NCBI RefSeq assembly: GCF_008065135.1
Contig: NZ_CP042914.1
Coordinates: 1,426,001 to 1,490,000, forward strand
Origin: Roseimaritima ulvae
Lineage (GTDB): Bacteria > Planctomycetota > Planctomycetia > Pirellulales > Pirellulaceae
Direction of reading: 5' to 3'
DNA length: 64,000 nucleotides
The translations under genes and the position numbers were made by a program. The notes under the pieces were generated by a model. That model was not told the DNA's origin. It saw nothing but the letters and a program-made list of their open reading frames with translations, and did no database searches. Shown piece after piece: positions 34,189-43,821 of this stretch (position 1 is the first letter of the stretch; each line of letters opens with the position of its first letter).

Positions 34189-35497
34189 AGCCGGCCATTT
34201 CAGACAACGCCGCAGCTGGTTAAGCGTTATTACCAACGCCGTCCTGTGCCTTTCCATTCTGGGGGGCTCGGGGGTGGGCGTATGGTGGATCTACCAGACC
34301 GAACCCGAAGCCCAGCAGATCAACGCCAAACGCAAGTCGCAGGCTCTGGTGGAAACGGTGGTCGTAGAGCGTAACACCTACTCGCCACGACTGGTGGTGT
34401 TGGGGACCGTCGAGCCCGCACAGGACATCGTGCTCAGCCCGCGAGTTCGCGGACAAGTGCTGGAGCTGTCGCCTTCGTTTGCGCCCGGCGGCATGGTCCG
34501 CAAGGGCGAATTGTTGCTGCGGATCGATCCGGCCGACTTCGAAAACACCGTCTCGATTCGCAGGAGTGAATTGGAACAGGTGGAAGCCGACTGGAAGATC
34601 GAAGACGGACGGCAAAAGCTGGCCAAGCAAGAGCTGGATCTGCTGGGCGATTCGATCGGTGAAATCAACGCGGCCCTGGTGCTGCGAGAACCGCAGTCGG
34701 CGTCCCTGCAGTCGCGACTGAGCGCCGCCCGAGCCGCGGTGCAGCGGGCGGTCTTGGACTTGGAGCGAACCGAGATCTTCGCCCCCTTCGACGCTCAAAT
34801 CCTCGATCGCTCCGTCAATGTCGGTTCTCAGGTGCAACCAGGTGATGAACTGGGACAGCTGGTGGGGATCGACCAATACTGGGTGATGGCGGCGGTGCCG
34901 ATCCGCAACCTGCGTTGGATTCAATTCCCCGAAGAGGGCAAACCGGGTTCGCAGGTCAGGCTGCAAAACCCCGACGCCTGGGGCGACGATGCATATCGGG
35001 TGGGACGCGTGGCACGCATGATCGGTTCGCTGGATCAACAGACTCGTCTGGCACGTGTACTGGTGGTTGTCGACGACCCCTTAGGGCTGCAAGCGGAATC
35101 CCACGGTCTGCCTCCCTTGATCCTGGACTCCCTGCTGAAAGTGCAGATTGCCGGCAGAGAAATCGATGATGTGGTCCGATTGCATCGTGAGTACGTCCAC
35201 GATGGCGATACGGTGTGGGTGATGCAAGACGGCGAGCTGGAGATTCGCAACACCGAAATCGAATTCCGTGATCCCGAATTCGCCTACATCAGCAGTGGCT
35301 TGGAAAGCGGCGACGAAGTGGTCACGACCACGCTGGCGACCGTTGCCAACGGGGTCAAGCTTCGCAAGGTCGAATCCCCGGCCGAAACCGTTGACAGCGG
35401 AGATGCCGAACCGGACGCCGAGGTGATCACTACCGACTCGCCGGACATCCTCGAGGACGCCGACAGCGAACTGCAAACCACGGAGGTAGGCCCGTGA
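34181..35497 (+). CDS. RND efflux periplasmic adaptor (membrane fusion protein)
   Basis: A 438-residue protein with one N-terminal membrane anchor ([18 protein letters not shown]), a lipoyl-like half motif [20 protein letters not shown] with [13 protein letters not shown], a coiled-coil hairpin (residues about 110-190), the second half motif [20 protein letters not shown], then beta-barrel and membrane-proximal domains ([20 protein letters not shown]). It bridges the inner-membrane pump and the outer-membrane channel. The start overlaps the TolC-like gene; the stop overlaps the GTG start of the transporter. Confidence 0.93.
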   Translation: MNEAGHFRQRRSWLSVITNAVLCLSILGGSGVGVWWIYQTEPEAQQINAKRKSQALVETVVVERNTYSPRLVVLGTVEPAQDIVLSPRVRGQVLELSPSFAPGGMVRKGELLLRIDPADFENTVSIRRSELEQVEADWKIEDGRQKLAKQELDLLGDSIGEINAALVLREPQSASLQSRLSAARAAVQRAVLDLERTEIFAPFDAQILDRSVNVGSQVQPGDELGQLVGIDQYWVMAAVPIRNLRWIQFPEEGKPGSQVRLQNPDAWGDDAYRVGRVARMIGSLDQQTRLARVLVVVDDPLGLQAESHGLPPLILDSLLKVQIAGREIDDVVRLHREYVHDGDTVWVMQDGELEIRNTEIEFRDPEFAYISSGLESGDEVVTTTLATVANGVKLRKVESPAETVDSGDAEPDAEVITTDSPDILEDADSELQTTEVGP

Positions 35498-38400
35498 GTC
35501 AGCCCGCCGAGGAAGTCGAAGCGACGGAAGCTGAAGAGACGGACGCTGAAGAAACACAGTGGCGGGGGCCGATCGCCTGGATGGCTCGCAATTCGATCGC
35601 CGCCAACTTATTGATGTTCATCCTCTTGGGCGGTGGTATCTGGTCCGCCGTGGCGATCCAGAAAGAAGTCTTCCCGCCCTCGCAACTGGACATCGTTGAA
35701 ATCGAAGTCGGTTATCCCGGCGCCTCGCCGGCGGAAGTCGAACAGGGCATCCTGCGTCCCATCGAAGGCGCCGTGCGCGGCGTCGACGGGATCCAGCGGA
35801 TCGACAGCGAAGCTCGCGAGGGCCGCGGTGAAGTCTTGATCGAACTGGTCGCCGGTCAGAACCGGATGAAGGCCTTTCAGGATATCGACCAAGCGGTCAG
35901 CCGAATTCGCACCTTCCCCGATCAGATCGAACAGCCCGAGGTTCGTCTGCAAACGGACCAACGCGAAGTCATGCAGGTGTCGATCTACGGTTCGATCGAC
36001 GTCTGGGCGCTCCGCAAACTGGCCGAACAGTTGCGCGATACGCTGCTTTCTACCGAAGAGATTACGCAAGTCGAACTGCGACGCGTTCCGCAATATGTGA
36101 CGCACATCGAAATCCCTCGACAGCAACTTCGCGAATACGGCCTGACGCTGCCCGAAGTCGCTGACATCATCCGCACGTCCAGCCAGGATGTGGCCGCCGG
36201 ATCGGTGCAAACCAGCGCCGGGGAAATCCTGCTGCGAGTCAAAGCCCGCAAACAGTGGGCGGATGAATTTGCCAATATCGAAGTGGTTTCCGGACGCGCC
36301 GGCCCGTCGGTCACGCTGGGCGACTTGGCTACGATTCGTGACGGCTTTGAAGAAGTCGGCTTCCATTCGCAGTTCAGCCAAACGCCGTCGGTGGAACTGG
36401 ATATCTTCCGCGTCGGCTCGCAGTCGCCCATCGACATCGCCAACGTGGTCGAACAGACGATGAGCGATTTTGAAAGCGTGCTGCCGCCGGGCGTCAATTG
36501 GCGGATCGACCGAAACAACGCCGAAGAGTTTCGTCGTCGCCTGGACTTGGTCACCGAAAATGCCCTGATGGCGGTGGTCATCGTGCTGGTAATCCTGGCC
36601 TTGTTCCTGGAATTCCGACTGGCGTTTTGGGTGATGATGGGGATGGTCGTGTCGTTTATCGGCGGCCTGCTGTTCCTGCCGCTAGCCGACGTCAGTATTA
36701 ATATGATTTCGCTGTTCGGCTTCCTGGTGGTGCTGGGGATCGTTGTTGATGATGCGGTGGTCGTTGGCGAAAATATTTACGAAGAACGGCAGACGACTCG
36801 CAATCTACAGCAGGCCGCGATCCGCGGCACCCGCGAGGTCGCCGCCCCGGTCGTGTTTAGCATCTTGACCAACATCGTCGCCTTTGTGCCACTGATGTTC
36901 ATTCCCGGCGAGACCGGCAAGTTCTGGAGCCCGTTGCCGGTGGTCGTGATCATCGTACTGGCGCTGTCACTGTTCGAGTCGCTATTTATCCTGCCCGCTC
37001 ACCTGGCCCACACGCCTTCCAACGGTCGCAAGTTTTGGCTGACCCAATCGCTGCATCGAGGCCAACAGGCCTTTGGCCGCGGTTTTAATCGAGCGGTGGA
37101 AATCTTGTACGCTCCGGTCCTGAAATTCTGCCTGCGATTCCGCTACGTCACGGCCTGTGTCGCGCTGGCTTTGTTCCTGTTGGTGGGCGGCTATGCGACC
37201 AGTGCGCACATGGGCATGATCCTGATGCCCGAGGTATCGGCGGACGAAATCGAAGCCGGGGTGCGGATGCCCGTGGGCACCACTCAAGATCAATCGGCCG
37301 AGATCGCCCGCGTGGTCACCGAAGCCAGTTTGCGGATGTTCGAAGAACACAATCTGTACGAAGTTGCCGAGGGCATTAAAACCAACGTCCGCGGCCAAGA
37401 CTTCATCGACGTCGAAATCGTGATGCTGCCGCCCGACCAACGCGACATGACGGCCAACGAAGTCATCGAGCTGTGGCGTGATTCGATCGGGGATCTGCCC
37501 GGTGTGGACCAGGTGACCTTTGAAGCCGAACGGGGACCGGGCGGCCACCGCCGCGACATCAGTATCGCGCTCAGCCACACGGATATCGAGGTGCTGGAAA
37601 AAGCCTCCGAGGCGTTTGTCAAACGCGTGGAACAATACTCTTACGTCCGCGACGTCAACAATAACTACAACCGCGGCAAGGCGCAGTACGACTTTCACTT
37701 GCGTCCGGAAGGCCGAGCGTTGGGGTTGACCGATGAAGCGTTGGGCGAACAGCTTCGCGGTGCCTTCTTTGGTTCGCTGGCTCTGCGGTTGCTGCGCGGC
37801 ACCAACGAAGTGGAAGTCCGTGTCAAGTTGCCCGAAGAACAACGCGAGGACATCCATCACCTGGAAGACCTGGTCATCCGCACGCCCAGCGGCGCCGAGG
37901 TTCCGCTGTTGGATGTCGCCGAACTGCAAAAGGATGTTTCTTTTTCACGCATCAATCGCCGCGACGGCCGCCGCGCGATCAGCGTCAGCATGGATGTGGA
38001 ACCAAAGCGGGCGATCACGCAGGTTATCACCGCCATGCGAACCGAAGCGCTGCCGGAACTGCGTCGTGACTTTCCTGGGATCACCTGGAGCTTCGAAGGC
38101 AGCGATGCCGAAATGCGTCGCGCCACCTCGACGCTGTGGGGCTACTTTGGCCTGGCGATGGCGGTGATCTATTCGCTGTTGGCGGTGGCCTTCCGCGGCT
38201 ACGTGCAGCCCTTGATCGTGCTGGTCGCGATTCCCTTTGGGATAGTCGGCGCGGTGCTCGGCCACATCTGGCTGGGTTACGACATCTCGCTGGTCAGCCT
38301 GATGGGCGTGATCGCGCTGTCGGGAGTGGTGATCAACGATTCGCTGATCATGATCGACTACGCCAATCGCCGCCGCAAACTGAACAACAGTGCCCTTGAA

Positions 38401-38643
38401 GCCATTTCCCAGGCCGGCCTGCGGCGTTTCCGCCCCATCCTGCTGACCACGCTGACGACCTTCGGCGGCTTGTTGCCGCTGATCTTTGAGGAGTCATTGC
38501 AGGCTCAGTACATCGTTCCGATGGCCATCTCGCTGGGCTTTGGGATTATCTTCTCCACAGCGATTATCCTGGTGCTGATTCCTTGCTTGTACTTAATTCT
38601 GGAAGACATCGTCACGATGTTTAAGCCAGAAACGCAAGCCTAA
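35494..38643 (+). CDS. RND family inner-membrane efflux transporter
   Basis: A 1049-residue AcrB/MdtB-like pump. It shows TM1 [20 protein letters not shown], the porter-domain start [22 protein letters not shown]4 with the proton-relay acidic pair [19 protein letters not shown], and the second-half equivalent [20 protein letters not shown]. Length and two large periplasmic loops are normal for the superfamily. The start is GTG 35494, sharing GTGA with the adaptor stop. No local regulator is present, so control is not evident. Confidence 0.94.
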   Translation: MSQPAEEVEATEAEETDAEETQWRGPIAWMARNSIAANLLMFILLGGGIWSAVAIQKEVFPPSQLDIVEIEVGYPGASPAEVEQGILRPIEGAVRGVDGIQRIDSEAREGRGEVLIELVAGQNRMKAFQDIDQAVSRIRTFPDQIEQPEVRLQTDQREVMQVSIYGSIDVWALRKLAEQLRDTLLSTEEITQVELRRVPQYVTHIEIPRQQLREYGLTLPEVADIIRTSSQDVAAGSVQTSAGEILLRVKARKQWADEFANIEVVSGRAGPSVTLGDLATIRDGFEEVGFHSQFSQTPSVELDIFRVGSQSPIDIANVVEQTMSDFESVLPPGVNWRIDRNNAEEFRRRLDLVTENALMAVVIVLVILALFLEFRLAFWVMMGMVVSFIGGLLFLPLADVSINMISLFGFLVVLGIVVDDAVVVGENIYEERQTTRNLQQAAIRGTREVAAPVVFSILTNIVAFVPLMFIPGETGKFWSPLPVVVIIVLALSLFESLFILPAHLAHTPSNGRKFWLTQSLHRGQQAFGRGFNRAVEILYAPVLKFCLRFRYVTACVALALFLLVGGYATSAHMGMILMPEVSADEIEAGVRMPVGTTQDQSAEIARVVTEASLRMFEEHNLYEVAEGIKTNVRGQDFIDVEIVMLPPDQRDMTANEVIELWRDSIGDLPGVDQVTFEAERGPGGHRRDISIALSHTDIEVLEKASEAFVKRVEQYSYVRDVNNNYNRGKAQYDFHLRPEGRALGLTDEALGEQLRGAFFGSLALRLLRGTNEVEVRVKLPEEQREDIHHLEDLVIRTPSGAEVPLLDVAELQKDVSFSRINRRDGRRAISVSMDVEPKRAITQVITAMRTEALPELRRDFPGITWSFEGSDAEMRRATSTLWGYFGLAMAVIYSLLAVAFRGYVQPLIVLVAIPFGIVGAVLGHIWLGYDISLVSLMGVIALSGVVINDSLIMIDYANRRRKLNNSALEAISQAGLRRFRPILLTTLTTFGGLLPLIFEESLQAQYIVPMAISLGFGIIFSTAIILVLIPCLYLILEDIVTMFKPETQA

Positions 38644-38721
38644 AGAAATCGAGGCTCTTTCTAATCTCACCCCCGTGCGGATAGCCCGCGGGGCCTCGCT
38701 GACAATCGACAAGAATTGAAC

Positions 38722-40122
38722 ATGTCCCAACCCGTTGCATTTCGTCGCCCGGCCGCTCCCTCGCCCGCTTGCCTGTTGTTGCTGCCTAGCCTGTGCTTAA
38801 CCTTTGCCTCATCGCTGGCGGCACAGACAGCAGACCCTGAAACGGTACTGGGCGACACCACGATGCCCGCCGCCCAACACGTCTCGCAGACGTTCCCCTA
38901 TGGCATCACCGGCAAGACACCGCCGTCGCTGACCAAGATTAACTACAAAGGCCAACCGCCTTATCACAAACACCGCATCAATCTGAGAGTGTTTCAGGGC
39001 TGTCCGCAGATCGAAATTTCCGAAGGCGGCCGGCTTTGGGCCACCTGGTTTGGCTCCAACGTACAAGCCGAGCGAGCCCCATTCCATCACGATCAATTTT
39101 CGGTGATCTCGACCTCCGCGGACGACGGCAAAACGTGGAAAGAAGTGTTTGTGTTCGACCCCAGCGAACTGCTGGGCGGCGGCGCATCGGACCCAATGCT
39201 GTGGAAAGACGCTCAGGGGCGGATTCGCTTCATCGGTCTGCGAAATATTGATTTCAAAGGGAAAGACGAATTCGCCACCTCGGCTTGGGAATTCACCATG
39301 CTGGATCCCGAGAACGAACACACCGCCTGGAACGCTCCGCGGTTACTGGGCAACAAAAACATGTCGGTCATGAAGCCGCTGATCTTTCCGGACGGCACCA
39401 TCCTGCGGTCCATGGACGACTTCAAACTGGTCGGCGTCCCCAACAAGGTGAGGATTCGCTTTTTGAAGGAAGCCGTCGATGGCACGCCGATCTTCGTTTC
39501 CGAAATGCCCGTCGATAACGACGCGGTGTTCGCTGAACAAATGCCCATCATCCGCAAAGACGGCAGCCTGTTCACGTTCTACCGGGCTCGCAAAGGGCAG
39601 AAGTTTGCCGAGTCTTTTGACGGCGGCAAATCCTGGCAGCTCGGCGGCTACTACCCGATGCAGTTCTCGATCAACACCAAGTGCATTCTAAAAACCCTGC
39701 CTTCGGGTCGTGTCATGCTGGTCGCCAATGACGTCCAGATGAAGCAGGTGGACGGCAAGAACGTCTATTACTACACCGACGAAAATGGCCAGCAGCAGGA
39801 ATTGCAAAAACACAAAACCGCTCGCACTCGAATGACGGCGTTCCTGAGCGACGACGACGGCAAAACCTTTCCGCATAAACTTCTCTTATGCGACGAAGGA
39901 CAAATCAGCTATCCTTCCACCACCGTCGGCAAAGATGGAGCGATCTACATCGTTTACGACCAAGGCCGTGGCGTGATCGGCCAGCACACTATCTTTGTGT
40001 CCAAGATCAGCGAAGCGGACATCCTGGCTGGCAAACTGGTCAACGAAGAAAGTTATTTGAACAATATCGTCAGCCGCCCCAGCGACCATGGCGGCGGCCG
40101 TCGCCCCGGCGACAAGCTGTAG
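38722..40122 (+). CDS. Secreted sialidase/BNR-like propeller protein
   Basis: A 466-residue protein with signal peptide LLLLPSLCLTFASSLAAQT. It carries several sialidase-like strands and Asp-box-type turns: ISTSADDGKTWKEVFVF, FAESFDGGKSWQLGGY and FLSDDDGKTFPHKLLLC. EISEGGRLWATWF and QISYPSTTVGKDGAIYIVYD are typical of exo-alpha-sialidase-like families in planctomycetes. A true sialidase Arg triad cannot be confirmed by eye, so the substrate is open. ATG 38722 is chosen; a TTG two codons upstream is in frame. Confidence 0.82.
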   Translation: MSQPVAFRRPAAPSPACLLLLPSLCLTFASSLAAQTADPETVLGDTTMPAAQHVSQTFPYGITGKTPPSLTKINYKGQPPYHKHRINLRVFQGCPQIEISEGGRLWATWFGSNVQAERAPFHHDQFSVISTSADDGKTWKEVFVFDPSELLGGGASDPMLWKDAQGRIRFIGLRNIDFKGKDEFATSAWEFTMLDPENEHTAWNAPRLLGNKNMSVMKPLIFPDGTILRSMDDFKLVGVPNKVRIRFLKEAVDGTPIFVSEMPVDNDAVFAEQMPIIRKDGSLFTFYRARKGQKFAESFDGGKSWQLGGYYPMQFSINTKCILKTLPSGRVMLVANDVQMKQVDGKNVYYYTDENGQQQELQKHKTARTRMTAFLSDDDGKTFPHKLLLCDEGQISYPSTTVGKDGAIYIVYDQGRGVIGQHTIFVSKISEADILAGKLVNEESYLNNIVSRPSDHGGGRRPGDKL

Positions 40123-40174
40123 CGGGGACGAGCCGCGAGTGCTGGCCGATTAATTCCGCCAGCGAGATTTTGCC

Positions 40175-40215
40175 TTGACGAAAAAGCTGTAGAGGCGTAT
40201 CGTTAATCGACGATA
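40175..40215 (+). promoter_or_regulatory. ars promoter with overlapping operator
   Basis: A -35 TTGACG (40175-40180), 17-nt spacer and -10-like TATCGT (40198-40203). The -10 is the left arm of the dyad TATCGT-N6-ACGATA (40198-40215), followed by a further ATATCG. The arrangement fits repression by ArsR encoded at 40263. Predicted from sequence only. Confidence 0.65.
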
Positions 40216-40262
40216 AACAATATCGTGGTCATCCCGACGGCATTTTTATAAGGCGAAATACG

Positions 40263-40598
40263 ATGGCTCGAACCAAAGCCGCATCGCAAGCGTGCTGCAC
40301 TCCCAGCGAAAAACTGGCCCTGCCGGACGTGGCCGGGGCGGAGGAGCTGGCCAAGCTGGCTTGGGCGTTGGCGCATCCGGCGCGGGTGCGGATCGTCCGC
40401 TTACTGCTCAGTCGCACCTCCTGCGTGTGTGGCGAGATCGTCGCCGAAATGCCGCTGGCCCAGTCGACCGTTTCGCAGCACCTGAAAATCCTCAAAGAAA
40501 CCGGTCTGGTGCAGGGCGAAATCGATGGCCCCCGGGTCTGCTACTGCATCAACCAGGACGCCATGACCAAGTTGAAAGAATTCATTGCGGAGATGTAG
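40263..40598 (+). CDS. arsR: ArsR-family arsenic-responsive repressor
   Basis: A 111-residue winged-helix protein: LAWALAHPARVRIVRLLLSR, metal-site-like TSCVCGEIVAEM, then the recognition helix region LAQSTVSQHLKILKETGLVQ. The CVC pair on the sensor helix matches the As(III)-binding motif of ArsR; two additional Cys (QACC) near the N-terminus and CYC near the C-terminus could contribute. Expected to repress its own operon and release it on As(III) or Sb(III). It is the first gene of the ars cluster, with the putative operator immediately upstream. Confidence 0.9.
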   Translation: MARTKAASQACCTPSEKLALPDVAGAEELAKLAWALAHPARVRIVRLLLSRTSCVCGEIVAEMPLAQSTVSQHLKILKETGLVQGEIDGPRVCYCINQDAMTKLKEFIAEM

Positions 40599-40685
40599 TG
40601 GCGTGCGTACGTCCGCTCCGCAACCCTTTTTTTACCCCAGCCAATCGCTATTCGGCGATGGGCGATAGAGCAACCAGGAGTTCCC

Positions 40686-41951
40686 ATGAAAGAGCGAATG
40701 ATCATCGATGACGTGCGCGACCAATACGCCGGCGTGGCTCGCGGTGAACTGACCAATGAATCGACGGCGATCCGCTCGATCGCCTCGGCCTTCGGATACA
40801 GCGAAGACGAGCTGAATCAGTTGCCCGCCGAAGCCAATATGGGACTGTCCTGTGGTAACCCCTTGGCCCTGGCCGGCATTCGCGAAGGCGAAGTGGTCGT
40901 GGACCTGGGCTGCGGCGGCGGCATGGACGTGTTCCTAGCCGCTGGCAAAGTCGGCGCGGAGGGCCGCGTGATCGGAATCGACATGACGACCGAGATGCTC
41001 GAGCGGGCGCGTGCCGGCCAGCAGAAACTGGGCCTCACCAACGTCGAATTCCACCAAGCGACGATCGATCAATTGCCCCTGCCGGATAACTCCGTCGACT
41101 GTGTGATCAGCAACTGTGTGATCAACCTGGTGCCGGACAAGTCGGCCGTGTTTGAAGAAATCCTGCGAGTGCTCAAGCCGGGCGGACGCGTGGCGATCAG
41201 CGACATCGCTCTCAAACAAGAACTGCCCGCCGACATCAAGGAAAGTGTCGAGGCGTATGTGGGCTGCATCTCGGGTGCAATCCTGATCGACGAATACCGC
41301 CGCTCGTTGGAGCAAGCCGGTTTCACGTCCGTGGTGGTGACCGACACCGGCGCGGACTTGAACGCTTACGCGATGGCCAGCGACAGCGGTTGCTGTGGTG
41401 GCGGCGGTTGCGATGCCGATGCGGACCAGGCGGCTGCTGAAGCCAAGGAAAAATCTCTGCATGATGGGCTGGCTTCCGCCATGCAGTCTTTTGACGCCAA
41501 CGCGTATGCGGCCAGCGTGCGCGTGCACGCCCTGAAAGACGGCCCCACGAACTCCGCTTCCAATTTCCAGGAGAAGACGATGAAAACGGTACAAGTATTC
41601 GACAAACCGATGTGCTGCTCGACCGGCGTATGTGGTCCCGACGTGGACCCGGTGCTGCCCAAGTTTGCCGCCGACCTGGACTGGCTGAAAGGCCAAGGCC
41701 ATCAAGTGGAACGCTACAACTTGGCCCAGCAACCGCAGGCCTTTATCGAGAACAAGGCGATTCACCAACTGATCAGCACCGCCGGTACGGACTGCCTGCC
41801 CGTGGTGATGGTCGATGGCCAGATTGTCAGCCAAGCCGCTTATCCCTCGCGTGAAGACTTTGCCGGCTGGGTCGGCGCGGCCGCGGCCAGCCAAGGCTTG
41901 CCGGTCGCCAAACCCGACGGCGGATGCTGCGGGTCGAGCGGCTGCTGCTAG
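40686..41951 (+). CDS. ArsM arsenite methyltransferase fused to ArsD metallochaperone
   Basis: A 421-residue protein in one open frame. Residues about 1-280 are Ars[21 protein letters not shown], motif [41 protein letters not shown], and a Cys-rich [11 protein letters not shown] tail. Residues about 299-421 are Ars[21 protein letters not shown] (the Cys-Cys and Cys of the chaperone site), [11 protein letters not shown] and terminal [10 protein letters not shown]. ArsM methylates As(III) with SAM; ArsD hands As(III) to ArsA. There is no stop between them. A good internal ribosome-binding site and ATG at 41580 could also produce free ArsD. arsA follows 76 bp later. Confidence 0.9.
   Translation: MKERMIIDDVRDQYAGVARGELTNESTAIRSIASAFGYSEDELNQLPAEANMGLSCGNPLALAGIREGEVVVDLGCGGGMDVFLAAGKVGAEGRVIGIDMTTEMLERARAGQQKLGLTNVEFHQATIDQLPLPDNSVDCVISNCVINLVPDKSAVFEEILRVLKPGGRVAISDIALKQELPADIKESVEAYVGCISGAILIDEYRRSLEQAGFTSVVVTDTGADLNAYAMASDSGCCGGGGCDADADQAAAEAKEKSLHDGLASAMQSFDANAYAASVRVHALKDGPTNSASNFQEKTMKTVQVFDKPMCCSTGVCGPDVDPVLPKFAADLDWLKGQGHQVERYNLAQQPQAFIENKAIHQLISTAGTDCLPVVMVDGQIVSQAAYPSREDFAGWVGAAAASQGLPVAKPDGGCCGSSGCC
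41569..41582 (+). promoter_or_regulatory. Internal ribosome-binding site and start for a stand-alone ArsD
   Basis: AGGAG (41569-41573) lies 6 nt before ATG 41580, in frame within the arsM-arsD fusion, and the downstream protein begins exactly like free ArsD (MKTVQVF). It may be a relic of two genes joined by stop loss, or an active second start. Confidence 0.6.
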
Positions 41952-42027
41952 GCCCCTTTCCACCCGCGGACATGATCCCGCGCGGACGTTTTGCTATCCA
42001 ACGCGACCAACTCAAGGAACCCAAAGC

Positions 42028-43812
42028 ATGAAATTCTTAGACTCTCCATCGCGCAACTTGTTCTTCACGGGCAAAGGCGGCGTGGGAAAAACCTCCGTGG
42101 CCTGTGCGACCGCCGTCAAACTGGCTGACGCTGGTAAGAAGGTCTTGCTGGTTTCGACGGACCCCGCATCCAATCTGGACGAGGTGTTTGGCGTTGCGTT
42201 GGAAAACCATCCCACGGCGATTCCGGCGGTTCCCCATTTGTTTGCGATGAACCTGGATCCGGAGAAGTCGGCGGCCGAGTATCGCGAACGGATGGTGGGC
42301 CCCTATCGCGGCCTGCTGCCCGAGGCGGCGGTGAAGAGCATGGAGGAACAGTTCTCGGGATCGTGTACGCTGGAGATCGCGGCCTTTGATGAGTTCTCAC
42401 GGCTGTTGGGCGACCCCACGGCCACAGCCGAATTTGATCATGTGATCTTCGATACCGCTCCCACTGGGCATACGTTGCGGTTGCTGACCCTGCCTTCGGC
42501 CTGGGACGGGTTCATGGAGCAGAATACGACGGGCACCAGTTGTCTGGGGCCGCTGGCGGGACTGCAAGCCCAACAGAAGCTGTATCAAGAATCGGTCAAG
42601 GCGCTCTGTGATGCCAACACGACCACGCTGGTGTTGGTGGCTCGCGCCGAAGGCAGTGCGTTGCGAGAAGCCGCACGTACCAGCGACGAACTGGCCGAGC
42701 TGGGCGTTCGCAATCAACACCTGGTTATCAACGGCGTGTTCCAGGCCGTCGATGCCAGCGATCCGTATGCCGTGGCCTTGCAGCAGCGCGGCGCGGACGC
42801 ATTGGAACGCATGCCCGAGGGACTGAACGCGTTTCCGCATACCACGGTTCCGCTTTTCCCAGGTGGGATCTTGGGCATCGAATCGCTTCGCCGACTCGGC
42901 ACGACAGACTCCGCCACGGCCACCGATACGGCGGCCACAAGCGACGGCGAACTGAATGACCTCGCCTACCTGTCCGACTTAATCGACGACTTGGTCGCCC
43001 CCGGGCACGGCGTCATTTTGGCGATGGGCAAGGGGGGCGTGGGCAAGACGACCGTGGCGGCGGCCGTGGCGGTCGCCATTGCTCAGCGAGGTTACGACGT
43101 GAATCTTTCCACGACCGACCCGGCCGCGCATCTAGCGGCCGCGATGAACGACGAACGTTTGCCCAACCTCTCGGTCACGCGAATTGATCCGGCTGCTGAA
43201 ACCGCCAAGTACTCGGCCGAAGTCCTGGCGAACGCAGGTGCCAACCTGGACGAACAGGGCAAGGCGCTATTGGAAGAAGACCTGCGGTCGCCGTGCACCG
43301 AAGAGATCGCGGTGTTCCGCGCTTTTGCTGACGCCGTTGCCGCGGGCACCAACAAGTTCGTCGTCCTCGATACGGCTCCCACCGGACACACCGTGCTGCT
43401 GCTTGATTCCGCTCTGGCGTATCACCGCGAAGTGACGCGGCAAACCAGCGAAATGCCCGAAGCGGTGGAGAATCTGCTGCCCCGGCTTCGCGATCCCGAT
43501 TTCACTCGTGTGCTGATCGTGACGTTGGCCGAAGCCACGCCGGTTCACGAAGCCGCGGCGTTGCAGCGCGACCTGCGGCGTGCCGAGATCGAACCGTACG
43601 CGTGGGTCGTCAATCAGGTGCTGAGCAGCTTGCCACTGAGCGATCCGCTGATGAAGCAGCGTCAGACGCATGAGCAACCGTACTTGCGTGAAGTGCAAGA
43701 TCAGCAAGCCAACCGCATGGCCATCATTCCCTGGCAACTGCAGTCGCCCACCGGTCTGCAGGGACTGAGCCAACTCATGCATGGCGATCTGAGCCCCTCC
43801 ACAGGCTCGTGA
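42028..43812 (+). CDS. arsA: ArsA arsenite-stimulated ATPase (two-domain)
   Basis: A 594-residue protein with two homologous halves, each with a deviant Walker A: FTGKGGVGKTSVACATAVKL (residues about 13-32) and AMGKGGVGKTTVAAAVAVAI (about 331). DTAPTGHTLRLL and DTAPTGHTVLLL are the ArsA signal motifs. STDPASNLDEVF and STDPAAHLAAAM follow. In known systems it energises the ArsB pump and receives As(III) from ArsD. Here neither arsB nor acr3 follows: the next gene is convergent. ATG 42028 is chosen because it starts the canonical N-terminus. Confidence 0.94.
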   Translation: MKFLDSPSRNLFFTGKGGVGKTSVACATAVKLADAGKKVLLVSTDPASNLDEVFGVALENHPTAIPAVPHLFAMNLDPEKSAAEYRERMVGPYRGLLPEAAVKSMEEQFSGSCTLEIAAFDEFSRLLGDPTATAEFDHVIFDTAPTGHTLRLLTLPSAWDGFMEQNTTGTSCLGPLAGLQAQQKLYQESVKALCDANTTTLVLVARAEGSALREAARTSDELAELGVRNQHLVINGVFQAVDASDPYAVALQQRGADALERMPEGLNAFPHTTVPLFPGGILGIESLRRLGTTDSATATDTAATSDGELNDLAYLSDLIDDLVAPGHGVILAMGKGGVGKTTVAAAVAVAIAQRGYDVNLSTTDPAAHLAAAMNDERLPNLSVTRIDPAAETAKYSAEVLANAGANLDEQGKALLEEDLRSPCTEEIAVFRAFADAVAAGTNKFVVLDTAPTGHTVLLLDSALAYHREVTRQTSEMPEAVENLLPRLRDPDFTRVLIVTLAEATPVHEAAALQRDLRRAEIEPYAWVVNQVLSSLPLSDPLMKQRQTHEQPYLREVQDQQANRMAIIPWQLQSPTGLQGLSQLMHGDLSPSTGS

Positions 43813-43821
43813 TGCGACGGC

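Noticed and set aside
41815-42027. N-terminal extension of ArsA to 41815
   Set aside because: This stretch lies in the arsD coding region in another frame and has no ArsA similarity; ATG 42028 gives the canonical start.
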